NCBI GenBank assembly: GCA_030549775.1 | Contig: CM060180.1 | Span: 29,853,090 to 29,917,089, forward strand | Origin: Tamarix chinensis | Taxonomy: Eukaryota; Streptophyta; Magnoliopsida; Caryophyllales; Tamaricaceae | DNA: 64,000 bases | Reading direction: 5' to 3' | In this document: positions 11,436 to 23,269 of the stretch, piece after piece | Layout of the letters: every line of letters starts with the position of its first letter | Position numbering within the stretch: position 1 is the stretch's first letter | Made by a program: the position numbers and the translations under genes | The notes under the pieces: model-generated | Told to the model about the DNA's origin: nothing | The model's database searches: none | Seen by the model: the letters and a program-made list of their open reading frames with translations, nothing else

Positions 11436-11835
11436 CACTACTAGAAATAAGGTTTTTAACGACCAACAAATTTCGTCGTTAATGGCCAAATTTTGGTCGC
11501 TAAAGCTATTAACGACCAAAAAATTTGTTGGTCGTCAGTGGTCGTTATTGCTCCCTCGTTAAAGGCTTTAACGACCAACTGAAATTTTTTGGTCGCTAAA
11601 GCAATAACGACTACATATTATGTTGGTCGCTAATGTAATAACAACGGAATATAATTTTGGTCGCTAAAGGTAATAACGACGACGCAAAGTGTTGGTAGCT
11701 GAAAGTAATAACGACAACTTATGACGTTGGTCGCTAAAAGTAATAGCGACAACGTATGATGTTGGTCGTTAAAAATAATAACGACGAATAAAATGTACTG
11801 TCGTAAATAATATTAACGACTAATTTTTTTATCAT
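11436..11835. repeat. CACTA left subterminal repeat array
   Basis: Many direct and inverted copies of a 9-10 bp word (AACGACCAA / TTGGTCGTT and TTGGTCGCTAAAG) are spaced about 40-60 bp apart. In En/Spm-type elements such arrays bind an element-encoded protein and bring the ends together; that role is inferred here. Confidence 0.85.
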
Positions 11836-12000
11836 AATTAAAAAAGTTTCACACCAATAACGACTAATTTTTCCGTCAATACTAAAATTCATTCATTATT
11901 TGCGACATAATTTATTGGTCACAAATGGTATAATTATATATTCAATAATATATATAATCAACATTTCAATATTCATATATAACCCTGCACCTATATGGAT

Positions 12001-12380
12001 ATACATATATCCATTTCAATCTTTTGAAGACCTGTATATATATACGTACATATATCCATTTCAATCTTCTTAAGACCTGTACCTGTATGCATGTATATAT
12101 ATATATATATATATATATCCATTTTGATCTTCTCAAATCTTGTACCTGCATACATATATATTCATTCTAACATATAGATATAATTTTCTAAATATACATA
12201 TATCCATTTCAATCTTTTGAAGACCTGTATATATATACGTACATATATCCATTTCAATCTTCTTAAGACCTGTACCTGTATGCATGTATATATATATATA
12301 TATCTATTTTGATCTTCTCAAATCTTGTACCTGCATACATATATATTCATTCTAACATATAGATATAATTTTCTAAATAT
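12001..12380. repeat. Tandem duplication, 193-bp unit, in the CACTA 3' part
   Basis: Two nearly identical units occupy 12001-12193 and 12194-12380, differing mainly in the length of an internal (AT)n tract. Each unit itself holds about three degenerate copies of a word like ATATATCCATTTCAATCTT, so it is a two-level repeat. The duplication is recent judging by the near identity. 12381-13929 inside the CACTA shows no coding sequence; 13100-13929 may be 5' intron or leader sequence of the captured gene described next. Confidence 0.9.
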
Positions 12381-13929
12381 CTGTTTATAATTAAACATTC
12401 AACTAAATATTCATACAAATAATTTGTATCAAATGTCCGGTACAATTTTCGGCTATGATCAAATATAAATATATTACAAAAGAGCTACAATATGTCATTG
12501 CATTACAAAAATATCATGCATGATTAGCAGCTGCTTAAGAATTAATCATTCTATCCATCGGATACAATAAACTTGGTAAGTTTATCAAAATAAACTGGAT
12601 CTGCAACAATAGAAATATAAAAATAATAATTAATATAAGTATCAAATAAACAATGAGTAATTTCCTTAACATGCAATTCATGAAATCAGATATAAAAAAT
12701 GAAATCTCCAAATACAAGGAAAATAATGAAAATGGAAATAAATATGATTCAATAACATCCGAAATTATTAAATGTGCTATACTACGACAACCTAGATCAT
12801 GCATCATCATGGTGTGTTTCCTTAAGTCTGTTATCAATTATTCAATACCTAATTAATATGGTGTGTTTTGGTCACAAAGTGTATCAGACAATATTTTTTC
12901 TATGATTCATGCATCAATTACACCTATACTTCTACAATATATACAAAACTAAATTTACTAAAAGTATTTAACGAGGATGCAGGTTATCAATTGTCACACA
13001 GTTTTCAAATATATCAGAAGAGTACACTAATTTACTTTAAAATTTTAATTTTTTTCAACAGTTATGGGCATGCATACTAAGCTTTTATTTATTCATCTAT
13101 TGTTTTCTCTTGAGACCTCAATCTTGTCTGTGCGGCGTTTTTGCTAATTTAATCTATTTAGTACACGAACATCAAAATTTCATACACTAGCAACCTAGCA
13201 GCCCTATACCCCCTTACATTCTGAAAATTGTTGCTTGTGCTTAAAGGGCTAATCTAGCTAACTTAGGCTATCATTTAAATCATCTAAACTAAGTTTATGG
13301 GGTAGCTTGCTTGTTATAATCGAATTTTCAACATTATTTTTCCCGCTAGCAAGTTTTCACAATTTTTTGTTCTAGGTAATCGAGATAGCGTTCAATTTTG
13401 TGAAATGATCTTTTGAGGGCTGATGCAATGCAGTTAGAGTTCATTTAAGCCTCCTCGCATTCCTGATTTAATGGCGTGGGAGTTGAGGCCGAAATACCTT
13501 GCTTGTTATAATTATCGTCATTCAGTTTCATTTATGATTAAGTGGCAGTTGCAAAGCATATAGGGCTGTTCTCAACCTCTTTGCATGTTTTTATTTTTTT
13601 ATGATTGCCAGCATTGAAGCCGAAGCATTCTGTACCTAGATGATTTTTATATTCCGTTAGATGATTTTTATATTCCGTTAGATGATTTTCCTGTCGGTGT
13701 TATTTTGTACGTAGATTGAATGATTGTTGTTTCAAAGAGATAGTCTCCAGGGGGAAAGCGGCAGTAACAAAGCAGGAGAAATACATAATGTTTTTCTGAT
13801 AATATGCTCTATTGACCTCATCTCTGATAATGTTTAAATATGGGGAAGTAGCATATTATGCTGGCATGCTTTTCAGTCTCGCTTGTCTAATTATTATTTG
13901 GATTCTAATTATAATTTTGATGACTGCAG

Positions 13930-14282
13930 TGGGCATGCAAGAAAACCTATTGAGATTATGAGGCTTCTTGTAACAACCTTAATTGGGATGGTGTTTGGGT
14001 TCTTTTTAGGGGTGTCCTTCCCTACTATCTCTCTGTCGAAGGTATTTAATTCTTTCATCTTAGGGGTGTGCTTTATGATTTTTCTTGTTTGATTTTCTAT
14101 CTTACTGGTTTACCATGTTGTTTATATTTTTTTCATTTGGCAGGTGAACCTCCCATCTACAGTTTTCCCTTCAATTGATCTTACGTACATTGAGGACAAG
14201 TATTCTGGCCTCTCCACACAAGCCCTTTTGAATGCTTGGTCTACTTTGAAAGGGAGACAAGCAGAAGTTGAATGAAACCAAG
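13930..14282 (+). pseudogene. Captured fragment of a plant DUF707-family gene inside the CACTA
   Basis: Two exons with a normal intron resemble the N-terminal part of plant DUF707 proteins (described as lysine-ketoglutarate reductase trans-splicing related). Exon A, 13930-14041, follows an acceptor CTGCAG and encodes a membrane-anchor segment (MRLLVTTLIGMVFGFFLGVS). The intron 14042-14143 is GT-AG. Exon B, 14144-14282, encodes VNLPSTVFPSIDLTYIEDKY and then STQALLNAWSTLKG. The open frame then stops at 14273-14275. In the next frame the sequence reads KQKLNETK up to a good donor (AAG|GTTTGT), a typical continuation of the family, so a one-base indel near 14255 breaks the frame. The later catalytic-region exons are absent. 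The kept intron indicates DNA-level capture, not retroposition. The fragment is opposite in strand to the transposase. Parts of 14283-15140 may also derive from the captured locus, but no further exon was recognised. Confidence 0.8.
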
Positions 14283-15151
14283 GTTTGTTATCTATCATTA
14301 GGTAAGAAATTGCATAGGTAAATTGCATGCTGTTAAGACATTGCTATGCTTGGTTGTACAGTTCTGCAGCTACTAGAGTGGTATTTGATAATGTTACTGA
14401 TTAATGACCATGAAACAAAATTTCACTTTAAGATGTTGTCTTGCTTCCCTGGATTGTGCAGAAGTTATGTGGGCATGTAGTTCTGTTGAAATGCTGATTC
14501 TTAATTATTAGATTTGCTTATTACAATTGGGATCAATATTTATGAACATCTCTGCTGCAGTTCTTAGAGTTGGCTAATCTGTCATGATAATGTTAGCTTG
14601 CTCATAACATATGGGCAATACTAGGTTACTAAGTGCATTATCTATATCTGTTAAGTTAATATACAGATTGGACAAAAGAAATAGGTTCTATGTGGTGCTG
14701 ACACTTTTTGCATCTCCACCTTGTTTTTCGTGATCAAGATCTTTCTGGCCTGTCAATATATCATGTCTTCTTCATGTTTCCTTTCTTTCTCACAAAGTGT
14801 AACATAATCGGTGTCAAAGTTTGCAAACAATTGCTGTAGCATTATGCATTTTTCACAGCATGTGTTTTAATGGAAAAATATAAATATAGAGAAAGCAGGA
14901 GAAAACCAACCTATACAAAAATGTCCAGAGAGCTGCAATGTAATCTGTTGAAGCACATCCACATCGTCTGTAGCAACAGTAACCTAGAGCAAAATCATAC
15001 TTGTTAATTTTAAAAAGTCATCCATAGGAACCATATGTAGCTTATTTGAATTTATTTAGATCTAAACTAGTTACTTAAGCTTATTAGACAACTAGTTAGA
15101 ATCATACTCATAATAATTACTTTCCTTTAACAATTTTAACTAACCTCATTT

Positions 15152-16034
15152 TCAAGGGCACCCCGTATCCTCTGATGTAGATGGAGAAGCAATCATGTAT
15201 TCTATATCATCATGTATATTCTCTTCATTTTCCATCAAGCATCGAAATCGTGCACTTTTCAAAATCTTCTCCATGACAGGTTCCCATTTGTCCATTCTTT
15301 CTTTTAGCACTCGATTTTCTTGATTCTTTTTCTCAATCTCTTCTTCTTTTCTTTTAATAGCAGCATCATTTGCCTTGAGATCTGCTAAAAGCTTGTTCTT
15401 ACCTTTGTAAGGGCCTCTAATATCTCTAGGCTTCACTCCACCACCATAGCCAGGAACATAGCCCCTGGTTCGAGTCACTCCATGCACACGTTCAGCCACC
15501 TCAACATGAGTAAGGGAGGGTTCAGCAGCTTGGACCTCAATAATTTGAGACTTCAAGACAAAGAATGTTAGTTAGACAACAAAATATATATAGAACTAAT
15601 AAAATAAATAAGAGTCGGGAAAGAGGTGTACATGGATGTCTGCAGCTTCGGCTGTAGCTATTTCTTCACCCTTTGGAAGACATTTTCAGCAATGGCATGA
15701 TTTTTTCCACCTTGGGCAACAGTTGTTTCGCCTTGCGGAGTAGTATCCTCATTGAGTAAGGGAGGAGGGGGTCCCTTTGCCCTACAAAGACATTAGTAGT
15801 GTTGGACATGCGTTTAGCGCCACCTCTTGGAGTTAATGATAATGGGGGAATGTCATTTGTCTTATCAGTGGCTTGAATGTTACCACCGCTTGTAGCGGAT
15901 AGTAGAAACGTCTTCAACCCTAATCCGCGGCCGCGCCCCTTGCCAATAGCATTTAATTGCCCCGGTGATATATACTTAGGTCGATCAATCTTTAATTTAA
16001 TTGGGGACACCATTTCTTTGAAACCTACAACCAC
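15152..16034 (-). pseudogene. Second CACTA ORF remnant (En/Spm Ptta-type, Transposase_24-like)
   Basis: Two open stretches on the minus strand: 16034-15666, basic with a GKGRGRGLGL run, and 15556-15152, which contains HVEVAERVHGVTRTRGYVP, a Gly-rich turn and then a Glu/Lys-rich coiled-coil tail. This resembles the C-terminal part of plant Ptta/En/Spm proteins (Transposase_24), which often lie next to TNP2-like genes in CACTA elements. The bulk of the expected domain is missing between the pieces, so this is probably internally deleted. In this class the product is thought to bind subterminal repeats. Confidence is moderate. Confidence 0.6.
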
Positions 16035-16287
16035 ACTATTAATATAAACAATTACATTCTATAAAACAACATTTAGTAGAAGATATTATCCCCTATCTTC
16101 ATGAGCATTATAACACATTACCAAAATAGAGTACATAATACACTCCATTAAACACTTGTATTACGAGTTCAAAAAATACATCTCATCTTGAGAAAATCAA
16201 GCTGTATGGAATAGCAAGTATACAAAAGTACATAAATAAGCACCATTACAAATCTCAAGGATGGTTAAAGTTTATATGCATAAGCCT

Positions 16288-19200
16288 TCATTCGATTGTA
16301 ATGTCTTCACAAGGAACTGCTGCTTGACTTTTTAACACAACATGCCAACCCTTGTTAATGTTATCTTCAACATAAAATGCTTGTGATGCTTGAGTTATTA
16401 GAACAAAAGGTTCAGTAGTTTTCCAAATACGTCTGCAATCAACACTTGTGAACCCATACTTATCTTCCTTCACTCCCTTAACTTTATCAGCTACATCAAA
16501 CCAATCATATCGAAATAAGACTAAGCGTTTATTGCCCAAATACTGCAATTCAATAATCTCGGTCAATTGGCCATAGTAATCGATGGATCCACTACCATCA
16601 TCACCAACCACAACCACTCCACTACATTGTGACCTTGTTCTTTCCTCATGAGATGTAGTGTGGAATCGATATCCATTTACTACATAACCATAAAAACACG
16701 TAACATATTTTGACGGACCACGTGACAATGAGAGTAAGGCTTCTATCTTCTCGCTTTTATCTGTTTCATATAAATCTGCAACCTAATAAATATAATGTTT
16801 ATTATAACCTATTTTTACAAACCCAATGATCTAAATAAACTTGCATTTCTATATATATTGAATATTGAATAGCATGGAAAACTTACTGTTTTGTTAAACC
16901 ACTCAATAAACATTCTATTCCATTCATTGGATGACACTTGTGGTGGATTGTGTTCTTGGTTTTGATAATACATTCTACAATAAAAAAGATATATCAAATG
17001 TCTAATACGTGCCTTTGAAAAAAAAAATAGATAGAAACGAACGAGTTTTTAGGAATGACTTACTCAAGAAATGGCTGAACTTCTTCAAAATTGTTAAGAA
17101 CATACATGTGGGCTTGCTCTAATTCATTTGCATCTAAATCTCTGGTTTGACCACTTCCTAGCCCTCTTCCCTTGTAATAAAAGGAAGACAATTCCGCAGA
17201 GACATTCACGTCATCATCATAATTTCGATCAAGGCGGTTAAACTTAGTCTCTGTTTTATGCAAATATCTTGAACAAAAATTCATGCATTCTTCTGCTATA
17301 TACCCTTCCGCAATAGAACCCTCTGGACGAGCCATGTTACGTATATAAGAATTCAAAGTATACAAATTCCTTTCCACTGGATACATCCAATGAGAATGTA
17401 CAGGTCCACATAACATAGCCTCATGTGCCAAATGAACTGGCAAATGTAACATCACATCAAAGAAAGATGGTGGAAAAATTTTCTCTAACTTACAAAGGGT
17501 TATTGGAATTTGGGCTTCGAGACACCTCAAGTCTTCCATATTCAAATGTTTCGAACCTAAATCCTTGAAAAATATAGACAACTCAAGAAGTGGTTCATAC
17601 ACATCCTCTGGAAGAAGGCCACGCAATGCAAGTGGAAGAATATCTAGAAATCTTACTCTCTTTCAAGTTTACACATTGTGAAATGTTAGAAGCAAAACCA
17701 TATGGAACCTTCAAAAGCTTGCAGAATTTACGTTTTCCCTCTCGAGATAGGGTGAAATGAGCGTCAGGTAGCAATATATTATGACCATTTGTGATAGGAT
17801 GTAACTCTGGCCTAATACCCATTTCTTGCAAATCAAGACGAGATTTATAGTTATCCTTCGTCTTATTTGGTACATTAAGTAGTGTTCCAAGTATGCTATC
17901 ACATATATTTTTTTCAATGTGCATTACATCTAGGGTATGCCGTATCAAGTGGTGCTTCCAATATGGAAGCCTAAAAAATATACTCTTCTTGTTCCAGTTA
18001 TCTTGCCTATTCTTGTGCGAGATCTTTCCTTTGAAAGCAGGATCTTTGCTTAATATGATGTCTTCAAGATCTTGCACTTGGTGAAGAATCTCTTCACCTG
18101 TTACAGGCTTCGGAGGTATACCCTTTTCTATAGTACCATCAAATAACATTTTCTCCCTTCTCCATCTATGATTACTTTCCAAGTAGCGTCGGTGACCCAT
18201 GAAGCATTCTTTTCCCCCATTAACTAGTCTCAAAGAGTGAGTATCCTTATTACAAATAGGGCAAGCGAGTTTTCCCTTTGTACTCCATCCAGACAATATT
18301 CCATATGCAGGAAAATCATTGATAGTCCACATAAGAGATGCATGGAGATTGAAATTTTGACGCTTTGATGCATCATATGTTTCGACACCATTATTCCACA
18401 AGTCCTCTAATTCATTAATTAGAGGCTGTAAATATACATCAATAGCATCTCCAGGACCATCAGGGCCCAAAATCAGCATAAAAGAAACAAATTTGGATGA
18501 TATGGATATCAAAGAGAAGCAAACACAAAATGTGATTTTTTTGATATCATAATTTGGAATAGTTGGTGAAAGTTTAAAGTAAATCACAAACCTGGAATGA
18601 GCATGGATAGCAACATACTTGGTTCCTTCATGTACAATGAAGGAGGCAAGTTGTATGGAATAAGAGTCACAGGCCACATACCATATGATGGTCTCGCATT
18701 ATTGAACGGCTGAAAACCATCACTAGCTAGCCCAAGTCTAACATTCCGAGGTTCAGAAGCAAAATTCGGATTGAGCTCATCATGTTTTTTCCATGCCAAC
18801 CCATCAGCTGGATGCCTCAGATCTCCATCATTATTTTTATCATGATGCCATCTCATTAGAGAGGCCGTCTTAATGGACATAAAAATCATCTGAAGTCGAG
18901 GTTTTAGTGGAAAATATCGCAATATCTTAATAGGTATTTTTTCCCATTTGCTTTTACCTTATCTTCCCCACTATGCTTGCTTTGTTGCCATCTTGAAGCT
19001 TTGCAAATTTTACATTTCTGCAGATGACTATCTTCTTTCCAAAATAGCATACAATCGTTCACACATGCATCAATCTTCTCATATGAAAAGCCAAGATCTT
19101 TAATTGTCTTTTTTGCCTCGTAATAAGAGTCGGGCAAGGTCGAATCATTGGGCAATAACTCTTCTTTCAAAAATTTAAGTAACATTGTGAAAGAACGATT

Positions 19201-19743
19201 ACTCCATTTTCCAGTACTCTTCACATGAAGCAATTGAATTAAGGCAGACAATTTAGATCCCTTAGAACCCTCGTAAAGAGGTTGTTGGAAGTCATTTAAC
19301 AACCTTTGTTTTTTTGATACTTCAAAGTTGGGTTCTTCTTCATGGTTTAGGGATCCCATATTTTCCAAATTAGGCTCAACATTCCGATAATGAGGATACC
19401 TATCTTCTAAAAGTTCCGCTATCTCGTTATCACTATCATCATAGTCATCTTCATTCTCATTATTTTGAGGATCCATATTTATTTCAGAATGTTCCTCGTG
19501 TCCTTCTTCACCATGATGAAACCATAAAGTATAACCTCTCATAATCCCAAAGGTCATCAAGTGTGCTTTCACAGTATCACGAGTTCTAGAATCGGTGTTA
19601 ACACAATTGATACACGGACATCTAATTAAATTTGTATTAGTTTTTTGAAATGCATAGTTCAAGAATTCTTCAACCCCAGTCAAATATGCTGGATCATGAA
19701 AACGATCATCAACCAGGCGAATCCATTCCTTATTGGGTGCCAT
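16288..19743 (-). pseudogene. TNP2-like CACTA transposase gene, disrupted
   Basis: The start ATG is at 19743 (MAPNKEW...). In order along the minus strand: a transposase-associated N-terminal domain with C-x-C...C residues (about 19743-19500); a linker with a second Cys cluster (KCKICKASRW); the Transposase_21 core (about 18940-17900: YFPLKPRLQ, WHHDKNNDGDLRHPADG, the GPDGPGDAIDVYLQPL block, HTLDVMHIEKNICDS); a DUF4218 domain (17626-17064); a small exon 16974-16887; and a DUF4216 domain (16782-16288, KRLVLFRYDWFDV). The last three pieces join through clean GT-AG introns and compatible phases. Two lesions break the gene: a one-base loss in an A-run near 18940, where the frame changes just before YFPLKPRLQ, and an out-of-frame deletion of roughly a dozen codons near 17645. 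The boundary around 18480-18590 is unclear. The intact protein would cut and join CACTA ends. Confidence 0.88.
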
Positions 19744-19880
19744 TTTCTAAAGGAAAAAAAAGGCATAAATATAACAATTAGAAAATAATTGCCAATTAGA
19801 TAAAACATGCACACTATCATTTTGAATAATACCCGAGAAGGATTATAAAATATAATACCAAACATCATTAATAAAGTATC

Positions 19881-20857
19881 TAACATGAACTTAGATACAT
19901 TTTAAAGGATATTGTAAATTCAATTTATATAAAACGGATAAAGCGACAAATTCGGATATAGCCGAGTCACTAATCCAATTTTCACAAATCAACCATAACC
20001 AATACAATTAACCATTCTAAATCATTCATACAACACATATATATACAATTAAACAACTAAATTATCTTATCATAAGCTAATTCATTTAAAATTAATCAAA
20101 ACAATATTTTATACCAATTATATCATATTTTATTTCTTGTTAAAAAAAATGTCAATGTTGATCATCATCATATTTTATTCAATTGATTATAGAATTCTTA
20201 AATGAATTAACATAGAAAATATTCTAAGGACATAACAAAGAGATTATATAACAATATAAAGTAATGAAGAAAAACTTCAGCACCACCATCTATCAAAACC
20301 CTTCCTAATATTTTACTTTCAAGATAGCATCTATCATATACTCAATTGATTAAAACAATAAACGAAACATCCAATTTAACATAATTAGGGTTTTTTAGCT
20401 TGGACTGTAAATCCGGTCAAATCTTGCTAAAATATTTAAATTGACATGTCGAAAATGAAATTAAACATAATCTAATGCAAATTATATAATCAATTGAATA
20501 AAATAACTCGATTACACAATCCAATTTAAATTCGCAAGAATTTTGACCTAAGAATCCAATTCCGATTAATTTCGCACAAAAATTTCAAATTGATAGTTCT
20601 AACATGAAATTAGATACATTTTAAAGGATATTGTAAATTCAATTTATCTAAAATAGCTAAATCGGATAAAACCGACAAATCTGGATATAGCCGGGTCACA
20701 AATTCAATTTTCACAAATCAACCATAACCAATACAATTAACTACTCTAAATCATTCATACAACACATATATATACAATTAAACAACTAAATTATCTTATC
20801 ATAAGCTAATTCATCTAAAATTAATCAAAACATAAGTTAGGGTTTGAGTATTTATAC
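19881..20857. repeat. Direct duplication of about 240 bp upstream of the transposase gene
   Basis: Copies at about 19881-20117 and 20600-20857 are roughly 90 percent identical by eye and lie in the same orientation, about 480 bp apart. They fall between the transposase start and the GC-rich terminal segment, so they sit where leader or promoter sequence is expected. The intervening DNA is AT-rich and non-coding. Confidence 0.85.
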
Positions 20858-20861
20858 CAAA

Positions 20862-21190
20862 CGTATTGCAGCGAAATTGGAGGGAGTGAGGGGTGCTGGA
20901 CCTTCGCCGGTGGTCAAGAACCACTCGCCGGTGACGAGCGGCGGTGGAGGAGGACGGACGGTGGCGCGTCGTGGCTGTCGTCGTGCGTTGCTGGTGGCTG
21001 CTGCTGCTACTCCGTTGCTGCTGTATTGGACGACGATGAGGAGGTGCAGCAGCTGTGGGCTGTCTGCTCGACCGGCGGTTGATGGCGTGGTGGTGTAGTC
21101 CTGGAAGAAGACGCGCAGACGGGAGACGGCCGTGGCGTTGCTGGAGTGGTCGTCGAGCAGGGTCGGGGAGGGAAGACGACCTGTGCTCAA
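20862..21190. promoter_or_regulatory. GC-rich 5' segment of the CACTA element
   Basis: About 330 bp of GC- and CpG-rich DNA stands out sharply from the AT-rich surroundings, just inside the 5' subterminal repeats. It resembles in place and composition the GC-rich downstream control region of maize Spm, where methylation governs element activity; that function is inferred by analogy. Both strands are open in one frame, which is expected of such composition, and no protein domain is seen. Confidence 0.55.
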
Positions 21191-21399
21191 ATTTGATATA
21201 ACTTGGTGTGGCGCGCGTTATGTGATGTTGTAATTTTATTTTTTTTGTTTAAAGGGCCGAAACGAGCTTAGTACAGGGCGTGCGTGATTTTTTTTTTGTT
21301 TTGAGTTGGGGCAATTAAGTGTTTTAGATTTTTATTTTTTTGGATTTTAGAGATTTGAAAAAAAATATTATAAAACATATATATAACTTAAATTTTTTT

Positions 21400-21559
21400 A
21401 ACGACCAATAAATTAATGATTAACGGCCAAAAATTATATTAGTCGCAATAGATATACCATCAACGATGAATTTTGACAATGGTCGTTAATAATATATCAA
21501 TAACGATAAAAAAAATTTGGTCGCTAAATTGGTCGTTAATGGTCCAGTTTGTTGTAGTG
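21400..21559. repeat. CACTA right subterminal repeat array
   Basis: Several copies of the same words as at the left end (TTAACGACC, GGTCGTTAA, TTGGTCGCTAAA) precede the terminal GTTGTAGTG. The array is shorter than the left one. Beyond it, 21563-22412 is probably the outer part of the LTR split by the CACTA; it is AT-rich, then pyrimidine-rich, with no gene recognised. Confidence 0.85.
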
Positions 21560-22412
21560 TTATACATAAAAATTCGAGCATATTTACATGGCCACCTAGC
21601 AAGTAATTAATCCTACATACTGTCACTATAAGAAAACTAGAACAAGGCATGCACCATATAAATTATACCTAACAGAAATATATACATATATAAACGATAG
21701 CAATTAAAATAGAGTCAAATAACAATCTCACGAAACAAAGAAAAATAAAATCACATTTCAAACCTTAATTTAGGATTTCAATCTATTCCCTAGAAATAAA
21801 TATACAACCAACCATAATAATTGAATTAGTTATACAAAAATATATATCCAAAAATATGAATTAAAAATAGAGAAAAAAATAATCGAAATAAATTATGGAC
21901 GGAAGATTAAAAATTTATTAAGATGAAATTAACAAAATCCACCAGCATAAATTTCCTCTATCTTTATTTCTCTTCTTGGTCTGCTTTAAGTTTCGTGCAA
22001 TTCCCTATTTTTTTACTTCCAGCTGACGGCGTTGGTTGTGCATTGTATTGTTGCACCTCCCTGTTTCTTACCTGCACAACTTCTTCTTTTTTCCTTTACA
22101 CATTAGCCCTTCTTGGATTTCGTGCGTCCCTGACGGCTTTTGTTCTAACTTTTCTTTCCTCCCCCTACGTATCTCTCCCATTCTTCTCTTTAATTCTTTT
22201 TTTATTCATCTCTTTTTTTTCTTGATCTTACGACTAACTTTTCTTTCGTCCCTCTCACTTCGTGCCTAACCTCCAGGTCAACCCTTCAAATTCTGTGTGG
22301 CCGACTCTCTTTATTTTACTACCTCCTCTCCAGGTCAGCCCCCACGTCCCGTTTGGCTCTGTGGCTTCATTTTCTTTTTTATTTCTCTTTAGCCCGATGG
22401 CTTCCTTACGCT

Positions 22413-22903
22413 TAGGATTGGCAACGAGACAGGTCAGGGACGGGAGCTCATCTCCATCCCTGAATCCGATAAAAAAAATAATCCTTAAATCTAATCTAAT
22501 TTTAAATTTTTTTATTAGGGATTCTCCAATCCGATTTCCGTGAGGATCAAACCCCCAATACCCGATATGATCTCCAATTTATTTTCTATTTCTGATTTAT
22601 TTTCCGACTTTGAAACCTGATCCGATCCCCGAAATCTAACTTTATACCCGATCCTCGATCCTATCCCCAATCCTCAAGCTTTTTTTATATTATGATTTTA
22701 ATGTGTATTCTATAAAAAAATTATATATATATAAATTATTTGGGGCGGGTTTGGAGATGGGGGACCCCCGCTCCGTCCCCCAATAAATCCCCATTAAAAA
22801 TCATTAAACCCGAATCGGAACCCGATCCATGAATTCTCTCCTCGAACCCGAATGAAGAATCCCCGACGGAGCTCCAAACCCGCGGAAAAAATTGCCATCC
22901 CTA
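22413..22903. mobile_element. hAT-like MITE, 491 bp
   Basis: The left end reads TAGGATTGGCAA and the reverse complement of the right end TAGGGATGGCAA, a terminal repeat well known in hAT-type MITEs. The flanking 8-mers are CTTACGCT (22405-22412) and CTCACACT (22904-22911), differing only by two transitions. The interior is rich in CCCGA/TCGGG words. No coding capacity. 22912-23230 is AT-rich with nothing recognised. Confidence 0.75.
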
Positions 22904-23269
22904 CTCACACTCTGCTTTTATTTTTGGGCCTTTGGGCCTTCGATCCTTGGGCTGTTGGTCCAAAGGTCCAACTTCTTCATTTTTTTATTTAAAATTTACC
23001 TGTAAAATAAAATTAATAAAAATTAATAAATAATATTATAATCTAAATTTATTTAATTATTATCATTTTAGCTCAAATAATAACATTTGTGTAAATATTA
23101 TCACTTAAACATAAAAGCATAAGTATTCACCTATATTACTTAATTAAAATACCAAAAACTAATATTATAAGGGTATAAAATATATCAAAATATGAAGTTA
23201 TCAGTTATATGAGGTGGTACACTCATTCGACAACAGTAAGGGAGGAAACAAGTATGACCCAACCCCATC

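Larger units (their letters stand above)
11436..21559 (-). mobile_element. CACTA (En/Spm-type) DNA transposon, 10.1 kb
   Basis: The left end reads CACTACTAGAAATA and the reverse complement of the right end CACTACAACAAACT. Both flanks are TTA (11433-11435, 21560-21562), the 3-bp duplication of CACTA elements. Subterminal arrays of GGTCGTTAA/TTAACGACC words occur inside both ends. Within are a TNP2-like gene (19743-16288), a second transposon ORF remnant (16034-15152), a GC-rich 5' segment (about 20862-21190), internal duplications, and a captured host-gene fragment (13930-14282). The element is drawn on the minus strand because its genes read that way. It sits in what looks like the LTR of the minus-strand retrotransposon. 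At least two lesions in the transposase gene make self-mobilisation unlikely. Confidence 0.9.

Noticed and set aside
20852..21190. 112-codon minus-strand frame and an 84-codon plus-strand frame
   Set aside because: Both arise from the GC-rich CACTA segment; no recognisable domain. Kept as a compositional or regulatory feature only.
21624..21645. CACTATAAGAAAACT considered as another CACTA terminus
   Set aside because: No partner end or duplication; the end at 21559 has the matching TTA and subterminal array.
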